Assembly (NCBI GenBank): GCA_964036665.1
Contig: OZ038526.1
Coordinates: 11,718,001-11,782,000, forward strand
DNA: 64,000 bases
DNA from: Gordius sp. MW1
Taxonomy: Eukaryota; Nematomorpha; Gordioida; Gordea; Gordiidae
Direction: 5' to 3'
Below, piece by piece: positions 12,601-21,127 of the stretch. Made by a program: the position numbers and the translations under genes. Each line of letters opens with the position of its first letter. Position 1 is the first letter of the stretch. The notes under the pieces were generated by a model. That model ran no database searches, had not been told where the DNA came from, and worked only from the letters and a program-made list of their open reading frames with translations.

Positions 12601-15600
12601 TGCGTCATAGCATAGTAGCGCATCGCCTCCCATACAAAATTATATTTGGGGTATGTGGGGTTGGAAAGGGATTGGGAACAGGGATGGCCCGGAGTAGAGC
12701 AGGGTTGGAGCAAGGCGACTGCCTTGCTCTTTGGGTGTGAATATTTTGGAGCAAGGGTATCCCCATGCTCGCATTATACGCTGGGTTGAGTGAGAAGGGA
12801 AAGAGAAGGGGGGGGGGGGAGTTATATGCGTGGTATAAGATAAGGATATAATGTGTTAATCAAAATTAAAATAGTTTATAGATGGCCAAAACCGATATAA
12901 TACATTTCCATTTATTATTACAATATAGTAGAGTATTTATTTGATATTATTATTTTATATATTGATATTAGGATACAATATTATTTTAATTTATTTTTTA
13001 AATCAAAACAAATGATAATTAAGAACTTATTTTATAAAATTGCTTAGTGACCGTCATTCAGCCGAAATATTAGGATATAAAAACCAATTTCGTCCCCACC
13101 TAATGTTTTAGGCTAGAGTTTGAATCTTGCCCCAAAATTTTAGTTAGGGACGTTGGGAACCCTTAGGCGGATGCAAAACCCATGTAGGTAGGTTTAAAAC
13201 CTCGAGGTTTTAAAACAACCTAACCTAAAACCTCAGGCTTGGGTTTAACAAACCCCGGGTTTTCCCATCACTCCCCGTATCGGTGCATTCGACCAAAGTT
13301 TAACTGACCAAATATCTATGAATATTTAACGAAAATGCTCCTTGAGAGGGGTTTACAGAGACGAAAACGTCAGGGTTAGTGTTTTAGGTTTGGGTTAGGA
13401 TTAGATGCACACATTTTAATCGACAAATGCATCTTGGTAGACATTTATTTGTTATTTGTCTTTTGGTCAATTGCAACTGAATCCGTGTCCCAGTAATGAA
13501 AATTAGCAGTAATCGGACGGCGTGAAGTCTGTTGAGAAAGCCGCATGCGTTCATATTTTATTTTCCAACTAAACGCCTGGATTATTTCCTTGATTAGTTT
13601 TGTTCTGTGCACTGATGTGTTATAATGAAATAGTTTATAAGTAAATTTCGAACCACAAAATTGTGATCTTGGTCTTGGGATATAATAATTTTGGATTGCG
13701 TATTGTATATTCCCTGAAGTGAACAGTTTCCATGCGAAGCTTGATTAAAAACGTTTATTTGTTGTCGGTAGCGTTTAGCAACTTATAATTGATCATACCT
13801 TTCTGATCCCAACATACAGAGAGCATTATTTGTTGTCATTAGTAATTTCGTATGGCAGTTAATCGATATCGAGTCTTTTTTACTTATGAAATTAAAATAT
13901 ATCCTATTATCATCGCCAATCATCATGGGCGTAGCCAAAAGGGGGGGGAGTGCCCCCCTCTAAATGCAATTTTTTTTAAATTCTGGCTAAAATTTTCGGT
14001 CAATTTGTCCTTCCCTAAATCATTATTGCCCCCCTCTAATCCCGATGCTGGCTACGCCAATGCCAATCATAATTTGACGAAGAAATATATTTTTGTTTTT
14101 TTACTGGTTTTTCGGTTTTCCTCCTGTCTTTCGTTATGTTCAAATTTACATTTTCCGATCTTAAAATTTTTCCATGCTTGTGAACATTGATTGAAACATC
14201 TTCTCAATCTCATGTCACATTTAATTAATCCATGAGTTTGAGTTGTTTTTACGCGTGCCTGCAATCGTTGTTTTCCGACTTTCTCACGTTCTTAGTTTCT
14301 CGCGTCAAAGTGAGCACTTTACAATTTGCAAACCACTAAAGGTATCGTGATTTACTGGGGGCATTCTCACCGTGAGCTTCGACAGGCATTTGGATTTTGC
14401 GGCCGTTATCTCCAAATGGTAACAGACAAGCAATGATGTCCTAAATCGTCATAAATATGGCATGTTTAACGCTAGAATACTAGGTGCTGCATAAGGGGGG
14501 GGGGGCAGATGCCCCCTTCTAAATCCAAAAATTTGTTGAAATTTATTCAAATTATAGCTAAAATTTCAAAAAATCATCATTTTGCTTCTTGCTAAATCAT
14601 TATTGTCCCCCTATAATCCCAGCGCCCATGAGGTGTTGCGTAAGCCTAAAAATGCTGTATCGTTATAATGATAGAGAAAGGAACTGGATTTGGGCGCAAC
14701 TAGGCACATTGACCCCTTTTAGTTTGATTATTTTAAATTTTTATAAGGTATTTTATTTTAAGTAATAAATATAAACAAATAATTTAATGAATATATCTTG
14801 ATATAAAGCCAAATCTAATAAAGGTAAAGACTACTTATAAAGACAGTATCATTATTGTTGAAAACAAAAAGGGGTTAAATTATTTATTAAATAGAAAGCT
14901 ATTTGTATATAAAAATTTAAATCCATAACCATTCAAAAATAAAAGATGTTATAAAAACCTTGTTAAAAAATTGATTTTTGTGATCCAAAATATTTTTTGC
15001 GTTACAAAAATGTCAATTTATTTAATAAATAAGGCCAACTAAAAAAATAATATTAAAGTACATTTTATTGCTTTAAATTTTGGGGCAAATGGAATACAAT
15101 AAAAAAGCTAAAATTTTTCTTGTTAACCTACTGATGGCAATTGTCACAAAGGTTCAAATAAAATATATGTAAAATTTCAGCTTCTTCATTATTTTATATT
15201 TACAACAAGATAAACTTTCTCGTCATATTAACATGTAAAATCAATTGAGGTAGAAAAAATGTAGGCCCAACAAAACAAAAAAAACTGATGCAAAGAGAAA
15301 GGGGTCGTGACAACATTAATTAACAAGGACAAAAATATCCTGAGTTGAAGAAGTCCAATCGCTCAAACATCTCTAAATAATCCTGCATTTGAAAATTGTT
15401 AAATATTTAGCCCAGAAATTATTAAATCCATGGGAAGGGATGTTTTATCTATTAATTATTGCTAAACTTATTGTTAAAAATGTAGTTGTCCATTAAATAT
15501 TAAAAATAATAACATTGTGACAAACTCTTTCTATTATAGTGAAAACAGCTATCATTCTCTCTGAACATTAATATCCAGTGCAGAATGAAAACACTTTCTG

Positions 15601-18220
15601 GTATGGCAACATATGTCATAAGTTTAAATTTAGGAAATTCTTTAATATGGTACAACATTGAACACTAATTAAAACTCGGGGCTTCGGCCCTCGTGGGAAG
15701 GGGGAGAAGGGAAGGGAAGAGGGGAAGGGAAGGGGGGACGACTCATCTGTACTTCGTATAAATGTATCATATTTGCTATGCAATTTATGGGCGAGAAAGG
15801 TGGGAAGGGGCGAGAATGCCTATAGGGGGGTATTAAATGCCTAATGATTAATTAATTATTTATACAAATTTTCCATTTATAGGCAAAATGTAATATAGGC
15901 AAGGGTTAGATTTAGTGTTTGCATCTAGTTGCGTATTACATTAGTTTTTATGGCCTGTGATTATGGGTCTAACAAACATTATATTATAAAACATCACAAT
16001 GTTAAGAATTTACAGAATTGTTGGGAGAAATTTTTTGTTGAATTTGAACAATTTTTAATTAAAAAAATCAAAAATTTGGCCAATGGTCATTTTTTCTCTA
16101 TTGGTCAGTACCAACAGATACTCTATAAGTCAATGATAGCCAAAAAAACGGAAAAAAAAATTTTGATGCTCACTTTGGCCAATGGTCATTTTTTACCATT
16201 GGTCAGCAGCCAGCACACGGTAAAATTGGATATAAATTCATAAGAGTAAAAAAAACGAAAAAAAAATTTTCGAATCACATTTTGGCCAATGGTCATTTTT
16301 TTCCATTGGTCAGCAGCCAGGACACGGTAAAAGTGGATATAAATTCATAATAGTCAAAAAAAAAACGAAAAAAAAGTTTTCGAATCACATTTTGGCCAAT
16401 GGTCATTTTATTCCATTGGTCAGCAGCCAGCGGACGGCCAAAAAGTCATAATAGCAATGGTAGGAACAGGAACAATCATAATGGTCAAAAAAAACGAAAA
16501 AAATAATTTCGATTCACATTTTGGCCAATGGTCATTTTTTCCATCGGTCAGGAGCCAGCGGACGGCCAAAAAGTCTTATTATCAATGATAGTAACAAGAA
16601 CAATCATAAGAGTCAAAAAACTCCGGGATTCTAACCCAAAAACTAGTTAAATTGCATAGCAATTAAAAGTAAACAACTTTTATTTATGTTTATTGTATAA
16701 TAATTTAACGTAGCAATTAAAACCCGACCCCGCCCGAAAGCGAGGGAGATAGAGATGAGGGGTGGGGCACCTGTTTCTCATGCATTAATTTAAAAAATCG
16801 ATAACTTAATATACCCAATGCAAATAGATAGGGAGGGTAGACAACGGACGACGGACAACCAAAAAACGAGCCCATAAATTGCATAACAATTAAAATTTAT
16901 TTAAACTAAATAGTATTAAAAAGTAAGGTGATGGGGAGAAAGAGGGGACCTGAACTTTATAAACTCAAAATTCTAGGCATGTCACCCAAAACAAGGAATT
17001 TAATTGATGGTTGAGGTTAATATAAAACTAATAATTAAATTTTAAAAAATGTTCAAAAAAGTGATGGAATAAACAAAAATAATAATGTGTCCTATATATA
17101 TATATATATGTTAAATTAAATGAGACAATTTTTTTCCTAAACCAAATAAAAACTCTACATTTTTTGTAAAAATTAATAAATTTAAGATAGATGGAATACT
17201 TAAATAACTTTTTGATATAATTTAAAACTTTTGGGCCAAAATTTTTATATGCACATAAGGTTTTAAGCTACCTTATTCATATCTTCATGTAATGGAAAGA
17301 ATTTAGTTTTTGTATTTTCAACTGAAATGATAGCACCAATAAATGTTAGCAAGGTTTCAGAGAGAATTTCAGAAGAAGGTGGGTATGTCTATAAATTTAG
17401 TTATTATAAAAAAATAAATAATACAGATGAAAGAATAAGATCTTTCATTCCTAAAAGGGTAGCTATATTTGCAAGATTTTTGTATGACAAGATATTATTT
17501 TTGATATCACTAAATAAAATGTTTAAAAATATAATTCTATTTACCTGATGGCTTCTTCTGGTAAAAGTGGAAAACTTTTGCGCAGATATTGCTTCACAAA
17601 TAAATCAACAAAATTTTGTCCTTTTAATAAAAGCAAATAACTTATTGTGTATATTTATAATTCTATAAGATGTTTTATAATAAAATAATAGTAGAAAATT
17701 AAATTTATAAATTTATTTGTCTTTATAAGTTGCCTCATTTAAACATATTATTTACCTAAGTCAAATTTTTTATAGTAAGTGTCTTTATCAGATTTCCCCA
17801 TAGATTTAATTATATCCTCATTTGAGGGATGCATAAATACTGGTGCCAAATCATCAAAGGTTAAGCCTTCGTTAACACGGTGTATAAAAGCATTGATTTC
17901 GGTCTTTATATTCCTTAAAAAATATATAAAAAATTATGATAATTTTACCAATTGTATAAAGAATATCTAGGAACAATTTCTTGTGGGCCTGCTAAATCTT
18001 TGTTACGCTTGAGATAGTACAAAAGTTGTGGAAACCAGTAGGCACGTCCACCATAGCGTTTACCTTGGGTAATGCAATATTAATAATTAATTTGTACTTG
18101 TATAATATAAATCTTGACTAAGAGCAGTAAAAAGCTTTGAGCACCTCTGCAAGCCCATGTGTTTTCAATATGTATGCATGTTTGCCCAAAGAGGCCTGAC
18201 ATATGTTTTCTAAATTGCAT
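321..18220 (-). CDS. MRPL44: mitochondrial ribosomal protein mL44, nine-exon gene
   Basis: Structural protein of the large mitoribosomal subunit, nuclear-encoded and imported into mitochondria. Exons in order: 18220-18145, 18063-17949, 17913-17756, 17620-17545, 17509-17425, 17388-17272, 4422-4202, 2770-2688, 601-321. All introns are GT-AG and every junction keeps phase, giving about 403 residues. An RNase III-like domain spans roughly residues 64-260 (YNWNIKTEINAFIHR near its start, LLTFIGAI in its middle, FELWNLTNAF near its end). A dsRNA-binding domain follows at roughly 272-335 (LLRTSGINTIFPIYMVGIY, then GSGETLSLAIDQAARQGL). This order and these motifs match the mL44 family as I know it (human protein about 330 residues). 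About 68 extra residues follow the dsRBD. Intron lengths are 81, 35, 135, 35, 36, 12849, 1431 and 2086 nt; two of the three long ones hold transposons. Exons 2-9 are firm; exon 1 is tentative. No exon carries a stop or frameshift, so the gene looks intact. Confidence 0.85.
1095..2060 (+). repeat. tandem core repeats of copy 1
   Basis: Degenerate head-to-tail monomers of about 85-130 bp, each with GGCCAATGG-loop-CCATTGGTC, a potential 9-bp stem hairpin. Early units are short; later ones add the CGGACGGCCAAAAAG and AACAGGAACAATCATAATAG segments. Reading frames through these units are by-products of the repeat. Confidence 0.8.
2070..2315 (+). repeat. AT-rich tandem block
   Basis: Four near-identical units of about 55-60 bp containing ACTAGTTAAATTGCATAGCA and AAAGTAAACAACTTTTAT. 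Each carries a piece of the GCATAGCAATT subterminal motif, suggesting the block arose by amplification of the element's own end. Confidence 0.7.
2338..2462 (+). repeat. duplicated GAGGGAGATAGAGATGAGGGG unit
   Basis: Two direct copies of a unit of about 60 bp starting GAGGGAGATAGAGATGAGG and ending at GCATTAATT. The same unit recurs once at 16740 and twice at 35528-35600, always just before the GGAC run or its relic in composite elements. Confidence 0.7.
2492..2531 (+). repeat. GGAC (ACGG) tetranucleotide microsatellite
   Basis: About ten units of GGAC with one AGAC variant, directly before the terminal subterminal repeat. Pearl elements of bivalves are known for an ACGG-type tetranucleotide run in this position. 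Confidence 0.8.
2688..2770 (-). CDS. MRPL44: MRPL44 exon 8
   Basis: 83 nt with acceptor TTATTATAG and donor CAAG|GTACCG. Encodes the first half of the dsRBD (SGINTIFPIYMVGIYVNREF). Too short and without a start codon, so it is invisible to simple ORF calling. Confidence 0.85.
2772..4201. other. MRPL44 intron 7, AT-rich; piggyBac-family end inside
   Basis: No coding exon seen. Positions about 3590-3863 resemble the ends of the piggyBac-family copies at 24.9 kb and 48.5 kb (CCCCAAACGTTTA, then TTTTGCTAAATTATT and CAAGTATTCTCAAGG). The rest is low-complexity AT-rich sequence. Confidence 0.5.
4202..4422 (-). CDS. MRPL44: MRPL44 exon 7
   Basis: Acceptor ATTACTAG, strong donor CG|GTAAGT; 73 codons plus two bases. 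Encodes the end of the RNase III-like domain (AAAFTLDFICTQL, FELWNLTNAFRLF) and the linker EAVSIEA, which joins exon 8 to form the R-L-L-R-x-S-G start of the dsRBD. Confidence 0.85.
4980..5932. mobile_element. non-autonomous hAT element with perfect 8-bp TSD
   Basis: Terminal inverted repeats TAGAGGTGGGCGCGGGCC and its exact complement, flanked by GTAAAAAG at 4972-4979 and 5933-5940. Ends are GC-rich with repeated GTGGGCGTGA-type words; the 700-bp interior is very AT-rich and has no transposase frame. It lies in the 12.8-kb intron of MRPL44. hAT assignment rests on the 8-bp duplication and TIR form. Confidence 0.85.
5941..6436. other. intronic AT-rich stretch
   Basis: No exon, repeat boundary or RNA gene recognised. 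Confidence 0.4.
6437..7741. mobile_element. hAT-like element with GC-rich ends
   Basis: Left end CAGAGACCAGATTGCCCGG and right end complement CAGAGGTCATATTTG form short inverted repeats. Both subterminal zones are packed with CCCGGC/GGGCCGGG words over about 120 bp, around an AT-rich interior. Flanks ATTCGAAA and ATTTTAAG match at only about half the positions, so the target duplication is decayed or the ends are misplaced by a few bases. Confidence 0.55.
7838..10330 (+). mobile_element. composite pearl/Helentron-like element, copy 4 (longest core array)
   Basis: Plus-strand orientation from TTAATTGCTATGCAATTTAT to the pyrimidine-rich CCCTTCCCC zone near 10290. The tetranucleotide block is replaced by CTATTCGGCGTCCG repeats, then about 16 core monomers, then the inner subterminal motif CGCCCATAAATTGCATAGCA at 10227. 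The expected GGGCC terminal hairpin is absent and a GC-rich palindrome array starts there instead. No protein is encoded. Confidence 0.65.
8010..10160 (-). repeat. 129-bp core satellite, about 16 monomers
   Basis: Head-to-tail monomers of 128-130 bp. Each contains a GACCAATGG-loop-CCATTGGCC hairpin, a TTTTTTCGTTTTTTTTCGAC tract and a GTTACTACCATTG segment. Variant monomers recur in ordered blocks: a GACCGATGG form near 8335, 8730, 9470 and 9955, and an ATCTGTTGGTACTGACC form near 9065, 9680 and 10070. This is partial higher-order structure from block duplication. Confidence 0.85.
10325..10515. repeat. GC cluster of tandem palindromes
   Basis: Six to seven units of about 25-35 bp of the type GGGGGCGAAGCCCCCAAG, each a perfect or near-perfect 6-7 bp stem with a short loop. 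GC content is far above the surroundings. Open frames across it follow from the lack of A/T stop codons and are not genes. Confidence 0.8.
10560..11195 (+). repeat. left arm of long inverted repeat
   Basis: About 630 bp that matches the reverse complement of 12728-13290 with scattered differences and a short indel. Landmarks shared by both arms: AAAACCTCGAGGTTTTAAA, ATATTTCGGCTGAATGACGG, and CAGCGTATAATGCGAGCATG beside a C/G homopolymer. Confidence 0.8.
11197..11795 (+). mobile_element. composite element, copy 6 (short form with tRNA-like insert)
   Basis: Plus-strand orientation. Two core units (GACCGTCCGCTGGCTACT and GATCGTCCGCAGGCTACT) surround a tRNA-like sequence, followed by the inner subterminal motif at 11670 and the terminal hairpin GGGCCGAAGGCCC with GAGTTTT at 11781-11795. 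The left terminus is missing; the element abuts the inverted-repeat arm. Confidence 0.6.
11352..11436 (+). ncRNA. tRNA-like / Pol III promoter-like cassette
   Basis: Has A-box-like TGTGACGGGTTATAGC and B-box-like GGTTCAAGCTC about 45 nt apart, with a CTTGTAA anticodon-loop-like segment. Stems pair poorly, so a functional tRNA is unlikely. A related sequence sits at the same position in copy 3 (33950-34020), so it belongs to the repeat. Confidence 0.45.
12010..12423 (+). mobile_element. piggyBac-family 3' fragment
   Basis: Closely matches the last 380 bp of the 48517-50086 element (TTAGAGTTTTCTA, ATTTGCTTTTTATA, CTATAAGAGGCTTTAATAAA) and ends with the same terminus, ATAAGTACATTGGAGGG, followed by TTAA at 12424-12427. 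The left end is missing. Confidence 0.75.
12728..13290 (-). repeat. right arm of long inverted repeat
   Basis: Reverse-complement partner of 10560-11195; arms are about 1.5 kb apart. Outer ends also correspond (GTGGTGGGAAAAACC against GTGATGGGAAAACCC), so this may be the TIR of a large decayed DNA transposon or an inverted duplication. Confidence 0.8.
13925..14062. mobile_element. GGCGTAGCCA MITE with poly-G/poly-C arms
   Basis: Starts ATGGGCGTAGCCAAAAGGGG and ends GGCTACGCC, with AGTGCCCCCCTCTAA and TTGCCCCCCTCTAA inside. About 135 bp, no coding capacity. Related copies lie near 14480, 23945, 33235, 39443, 47345 and 59286. Confidence 0.7.
14480..14632. mobile_element. second poly-G MITE copy, degraded
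   Basis: Contains a run of about 11 G followed by CAGATGCCCCCTTCTAAATC and ends TGTCCCCCTATAATCCCAGC. Same internal order as 13925-14062 but the GGCGTAGCC termini have decayed. Confidence 0.55.
14640..15670. other. intronic AT-rich stretch
   Basis: Part of the 12.8-kb MRPL44 intron. No exon or defined repeat recognised. Confidence 0.4.
15672..16894 (-). mobile_element. composite pearl/Helentron-like element, copy 2
   Basis: Hairpin CGGGGCTTCGGCCC at the left, purine tract, subterminal motif at 15775, about five core units from 16070 to 16640, GAGGGAGATAGAGATGAGG, a short GGAC relic and terminal GCCCATAAATTGCATAACA. Nearly identical to copy 1 over the first 400 bp, implying recent common origin. 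Inserted in the same MRPL44 intron. Confidence 0.65.
16070..16640 (+). repeat. core repeats of copy 2
   Basis: Five degenerate units with the GGCCAATGG/CCATTGG hairpin, ending with the AACTCCGGGATTCTAACCC junction seen also at 1766, 2049 and 35410. Confidence 0.75.
17092..17110. repeat. TA dinucleotide run
   Basis: Short TATATA microsatellite in the large MRPL44 intron. Confidence 0.7.
17272..17388 (-). CDS. MRPL44: MRPL44 exon 6
   Basis: Thirty-nine codons in phase 0 at both ends; acceptor TTATAG, donor AAG|GTAGCT. Contains YPPSSEILSETLLTFIGAII, the best conserved core of the family. Read-through would stop two codons past the donor, so splicing to 4422 is required. The following intron is 12,849 nt. 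Confidence 0.85.
17425..17509 (-). CDS. MRPL44: MRPL44 exon 5
   Basis: Flanked by introns of 35 and 36 nt. Encodes 28 codons (SYKNLANIATLLGMKDLILS), the segment that precedes the conserved YPPSSEIL region. Confidence 0.85.
17545..17620 (-). CDS. MRPL44: MRPL44 exon 4
   Basis: Acceptor TATTAAAAG, donor CAG|GTAAAT. Encodes 24 complete codons (QNFVDLFVKQYLRK, then LLPEEAI), corresponding to the middle of the RNase III-like domain. Confidence 0.85.
17756..17913 (-). CDS. MRPL44: MRPL44 exon 3
   Basis: Acceptor TTTTTTAAG, donor G|GTAAAT. Encodes the first helices of the RNase III-like domain (TEINAFIHRVNEGLTFDDLA, then FMHPSNEDIIKS). The pairing of this segment with a short upstream intron fits the family alignment. 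Confidence 0.85.
17949..18063 (-). CDS. MRPL44: MRPL44 exon 2
   Basis: Acceptor CCCAAG, donor TG|GTAAAATT. Encodes a basic/aromatic stretch (KRYGGRAYWFPQLLYYL) and the lead-in to the RNase III-like domain. Splicing across a 35-nt intron creates the Trp of YNWN, the mL44 domain start. Confidence 0.8.
18145..18220 (-). CDS. MRPL44: MRPL44 exon 1 (tentative start)
   Basis: Open from an ATG at 18220 (second in-frame ATG at 18202), with an in-frame stop just upstream. It ends one base into a codon at a GTGCTC donor, which matches the phase of exon 2. The 25 residues have Arg/Lys/His and no acidic cluster at the start, acceptable for a mitochondrial presequence. The donor is unusual, so the true first exon could lie further upstream. 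Confidence 0.4.
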
Positions 18221-18229
18221 GTTAGATTA

Positions 18230-18998
18230 AAACGATAGAGATTATAGAATGTCATACATTATAAAATAAAGCTTTTTCCTATGCTATTCCAATAATTTAA
18301 TTATATAGTGTTAGCTGTGTATTACAATACCGAGATGTTCTTTATCTTTTCCTCACCCATTGCAAAAATACTCTTTTCCCTTCCTTGCAATCGTTTTATA
18401 CTTCCCTTTCCCCTTTGCATTGTTATATTACACCTTACCTATCACATTTTGTTCATTGGATGAAAATTCACTATGTTAATTCGCTCAATTGATATAGGAC
18501 AAAGGAACCAAATATGGATTACCCCCTCAATACTTTATATACAATACATCTCTCATACTGATATTAATTTACTTTTGAGAATATCATTTGTTCAGTCGAA
18601 AAATAAACTCATTATCACTTCTGTGTTTCCGACTTTTGCGTTGTTTTTTCGTCAATTGGCGTTATTTTTTACACTTAATTCGCGGCACTTGCAGGATTTA
18701 TAGGTTCCGTGATATTGTTAGAAATATAGGAATATAGAATCCTGTAATAATCGTAAATACCTTTTGGTATCATTGATCATTAATTTGATATTAACATAAA
18801 CATTTTAACCTCTCCTCGTAGCTTGATAAATTTATGTCATCATTTAGAAATTTAATAAATCGAACTTATAAAATGTCTTCTTATTTTTAGGCTGAAAATT
18901 TCGCTAGGGATAAAATCAGGTATTTAGCAAAAATTTTGCCCCAAATTTTTTTGAATTTATACACACTTGAAAGCAAATTTCAGGAAGATAAAGGACAC
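18230..18998. other. upstream region of MRPL44, no gene seen
   Basis: AT-rich. A 76-codon plus-strand frame at 18473-18703 has no recognisable motif and is probably chance. The MRPL44 promoter should lie here, but no clear element is visible. Confidence 0.35.
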
Positions 18999-19144
18999 TG
19001 TAGTGAAGTGGCAAACCAAACAACTTAGATTCCAAACGAAACCGACTTTTTTTGACGATAAATTCATATAATTAAATAGGTAAATATGTTACAAATAACG
19101 AAGCGTATATTCAAATAACTAAATAACTAATAACTGTCACTACA
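18999..19144 (-). repeat. 3' LTR of the gypsy remnant
   Basis: Starts TGTAGTGACAG and ends CTTCACTACA on the minus strand, giving TGTAGTGA...TCACTACA inverted termini. It is 146 bp, short for a gypsy LTR, and is placed by the adjoining polypurine tract. Confidence 0.65.
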
Positions 19145-19260
19145 CTTCTCCCTTCTTTAAGCGGAACCCTAGGTGTATCTGATAGGTGGTACGGATACTC
19201 TTTTGTACGTGGGTATGCTTTCTTCAATGATAGCTTCCGGATCTCATCTTTTATTTGGTC

Positions 19261-20250
19261 TCATTTGATCTGGATGTTTTTGTTCTGTTGTCGAGTTGCA
19301 CATCGTATAAGGTAACTGTTTTTTGTAAGGATTCTACTTCTACCCTCTCTCCAGCCAGGAGATCTGTCGTTCTTAACCCAGACTTCTTGATTCGGTGTAA
19401 AGTCTCTATTATATTCTAACCCTCGGTTTCTGTAATATTTTTGTTTCCATAAGGCATCACCAATTCTATCATTGGCGTCCATTTTTTATTGGTCGAGAGT
19501 TGTACGGAGTCTTCGATTAAACATGCCTTCTCCCTGACTAATACCAGAAACAGTCGCACGCATATTAAATAAAACTTGCAACAAATTTTTATGATCATCT
19601 AACCCCTGTCTCCTCCCCGCGAATAATTTGCTTTTAATTGTCCTAATGTATCTCTCCGCCAAACCATTAGTTCTAGGGTGGTAAGGTGCGCCACGAAAAT
19701 GTCGAATGCCGTTAGGCTTGCAGAAAGTTTTAATTTGGTCCGACGTAAATTGTGCTCCATTATCGCTAACTATGTAACGTGGAAGTCCATTTCTGGAAAA
19801 CAAAACTCGTAAATTGTTAATTATGTTCGCACTGAACAATAACCTCCGGCCATTTTGCAAGAGCATCAATGCATACCAACCAATAATTGTTTGATATTGG
19901 CCTCGCCAAATCAATATGGATCCTTTCCCACGGTTTTTGGAAATATTCCAGGAAGAAATTGATACTTATTTTGCCGATGGTCTACCTTCTTGACAATTAT
20001 TACAATCATTTTTGTATTGTTCTATGTCATTGTCCAAGTTGGTCCAAAATACGTTATACCTTCCTAAAGATTTCATGGCTCTAATCCCTTGGTGCCCATT
20101 ATGTAGTATTTTTAGAATCTCTGATTTCAAACTAGAGGGTATAATGAGTCTATCATTGAAATATAATATATTATCTTGGCACGATATATAATCTTTCAAA
20201 TCGAAAAATTTTTCAACTTTTTCATTGGAGACATCACCTTGCCAACTATT
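19261..20250 (-). pseudogene. Ty3/gypsy integrase, frameshifted
   Basis: From right to left: an HHCC zinc-binding part (20199-19966; HNGHQGIRAMKSLGRYNVFW, then CNNCQ), a core in at least two frames with IHIDLARPI (first Asp), IVSDNGAQFTSD (second Asp) and NGLAERYIRTIK (Glu), then a C-terminal GPY-like part (VWVKNDRSPGWREG). The DDE triad is still visible but the frame shifts between the first and second Asp and again before the C-terminal part. Confidence 0.85.
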
Positions 20251-20260
20251 TTTAAATCAT

Positions 20261-21127
20261 TTTATTTAACTCATTGTTCACAATTCGCTATGGACAATGT
20301 TTTGGGAAATAAGCTTACCATTTAAATAGCTTACCTAAATCCGACTATCTCGTTTTAGTTAAGGCGAATTTAAAATTAAGCCCTAGGTTTAAGGTTTTCA
20401 AAAAAATAATCAGATCAATTTTAAACCAAAGTCAAGTAACAAAAGTGTTTTACTATTGTCAATTTAACCAAATTGGCCAATTCATAACATTATTAATATC
20501 AGTTCTTTAAACTGATGTAGAGTTGAGCATTATAAAGTTTGGTGATTTATAGCCGCTTTAATTAAGGGAGATATTTAATTTTCTTTTTATATAAATGAAT
20601 ATCTAAAAAATTATAAATATAAAAAATACTAGAACATGCTAACCCTAAAATAAATAATCTAAAAATGGCTGACTAATTGTAACATTGACGTCCAACATAG
20701 TGATGGTAAATAATGTTGTTATTCTTGGATTAAATCCTCTAATTTATTTGGCGGGAAGTGATTACAAAATCGATATGTTATGAGTGAACAATTACAATTA
20801 TGTTATTATTCTTTATTTATTTCGGTTGATTTGTCTGCATCGGAGATATTCATTTGGTTGATTAACATAACATGGGATGGTTAGCTTATCGCAACTTCTT
20901 TAAGCATTTAGATAGCATGCATATCATAGGGATGACATTAAAATAGTTATAGTTGTCATTTTGGTTTGCGGGCACAGTCCTAAAAACGCAGAATCCCTAG
21001 TTTTAAAGATACTATTTGGCGCCAAAATTATTAGAGGATATTTATAAATTATGAATAATGGTTCATTATTGTGGTAATCGCCGTTCGTCTATCTATTCAG
21101 TTTATAATTAATAATTTTCAATCCGTT
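20261..21127. other. no gene recognised
   Basis: AT-rich sequence without a supported feature. Confidence 0.35.

Larger units (their letters stand above)
18999..20260 (-). mobile_element. Ty3/gypsy retrotransposon, 3' remnant
   Basis: Minus-strand integrase, then a polypurine tract (AAAGAAGGGAGAAG, complement of about 19145-19158) directly followed by a 146-bp LTR. Gag, protease, RT and the 5' LTR are absent within the window. Confidence 0.8.

Noticed and set aside
14067-14264. Minus-strand 65-codon frame in the large intron
   Set aside because: No motif, no splice-site support, and it overlaps another frame on the opposite strand; probably chance.
17327-17548. Plus-strand 73-codon frame
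   Set aside because: It is antisense to MRPL44 exons 5 and 6, which have matching splice phases and family motifs on the minus strand.
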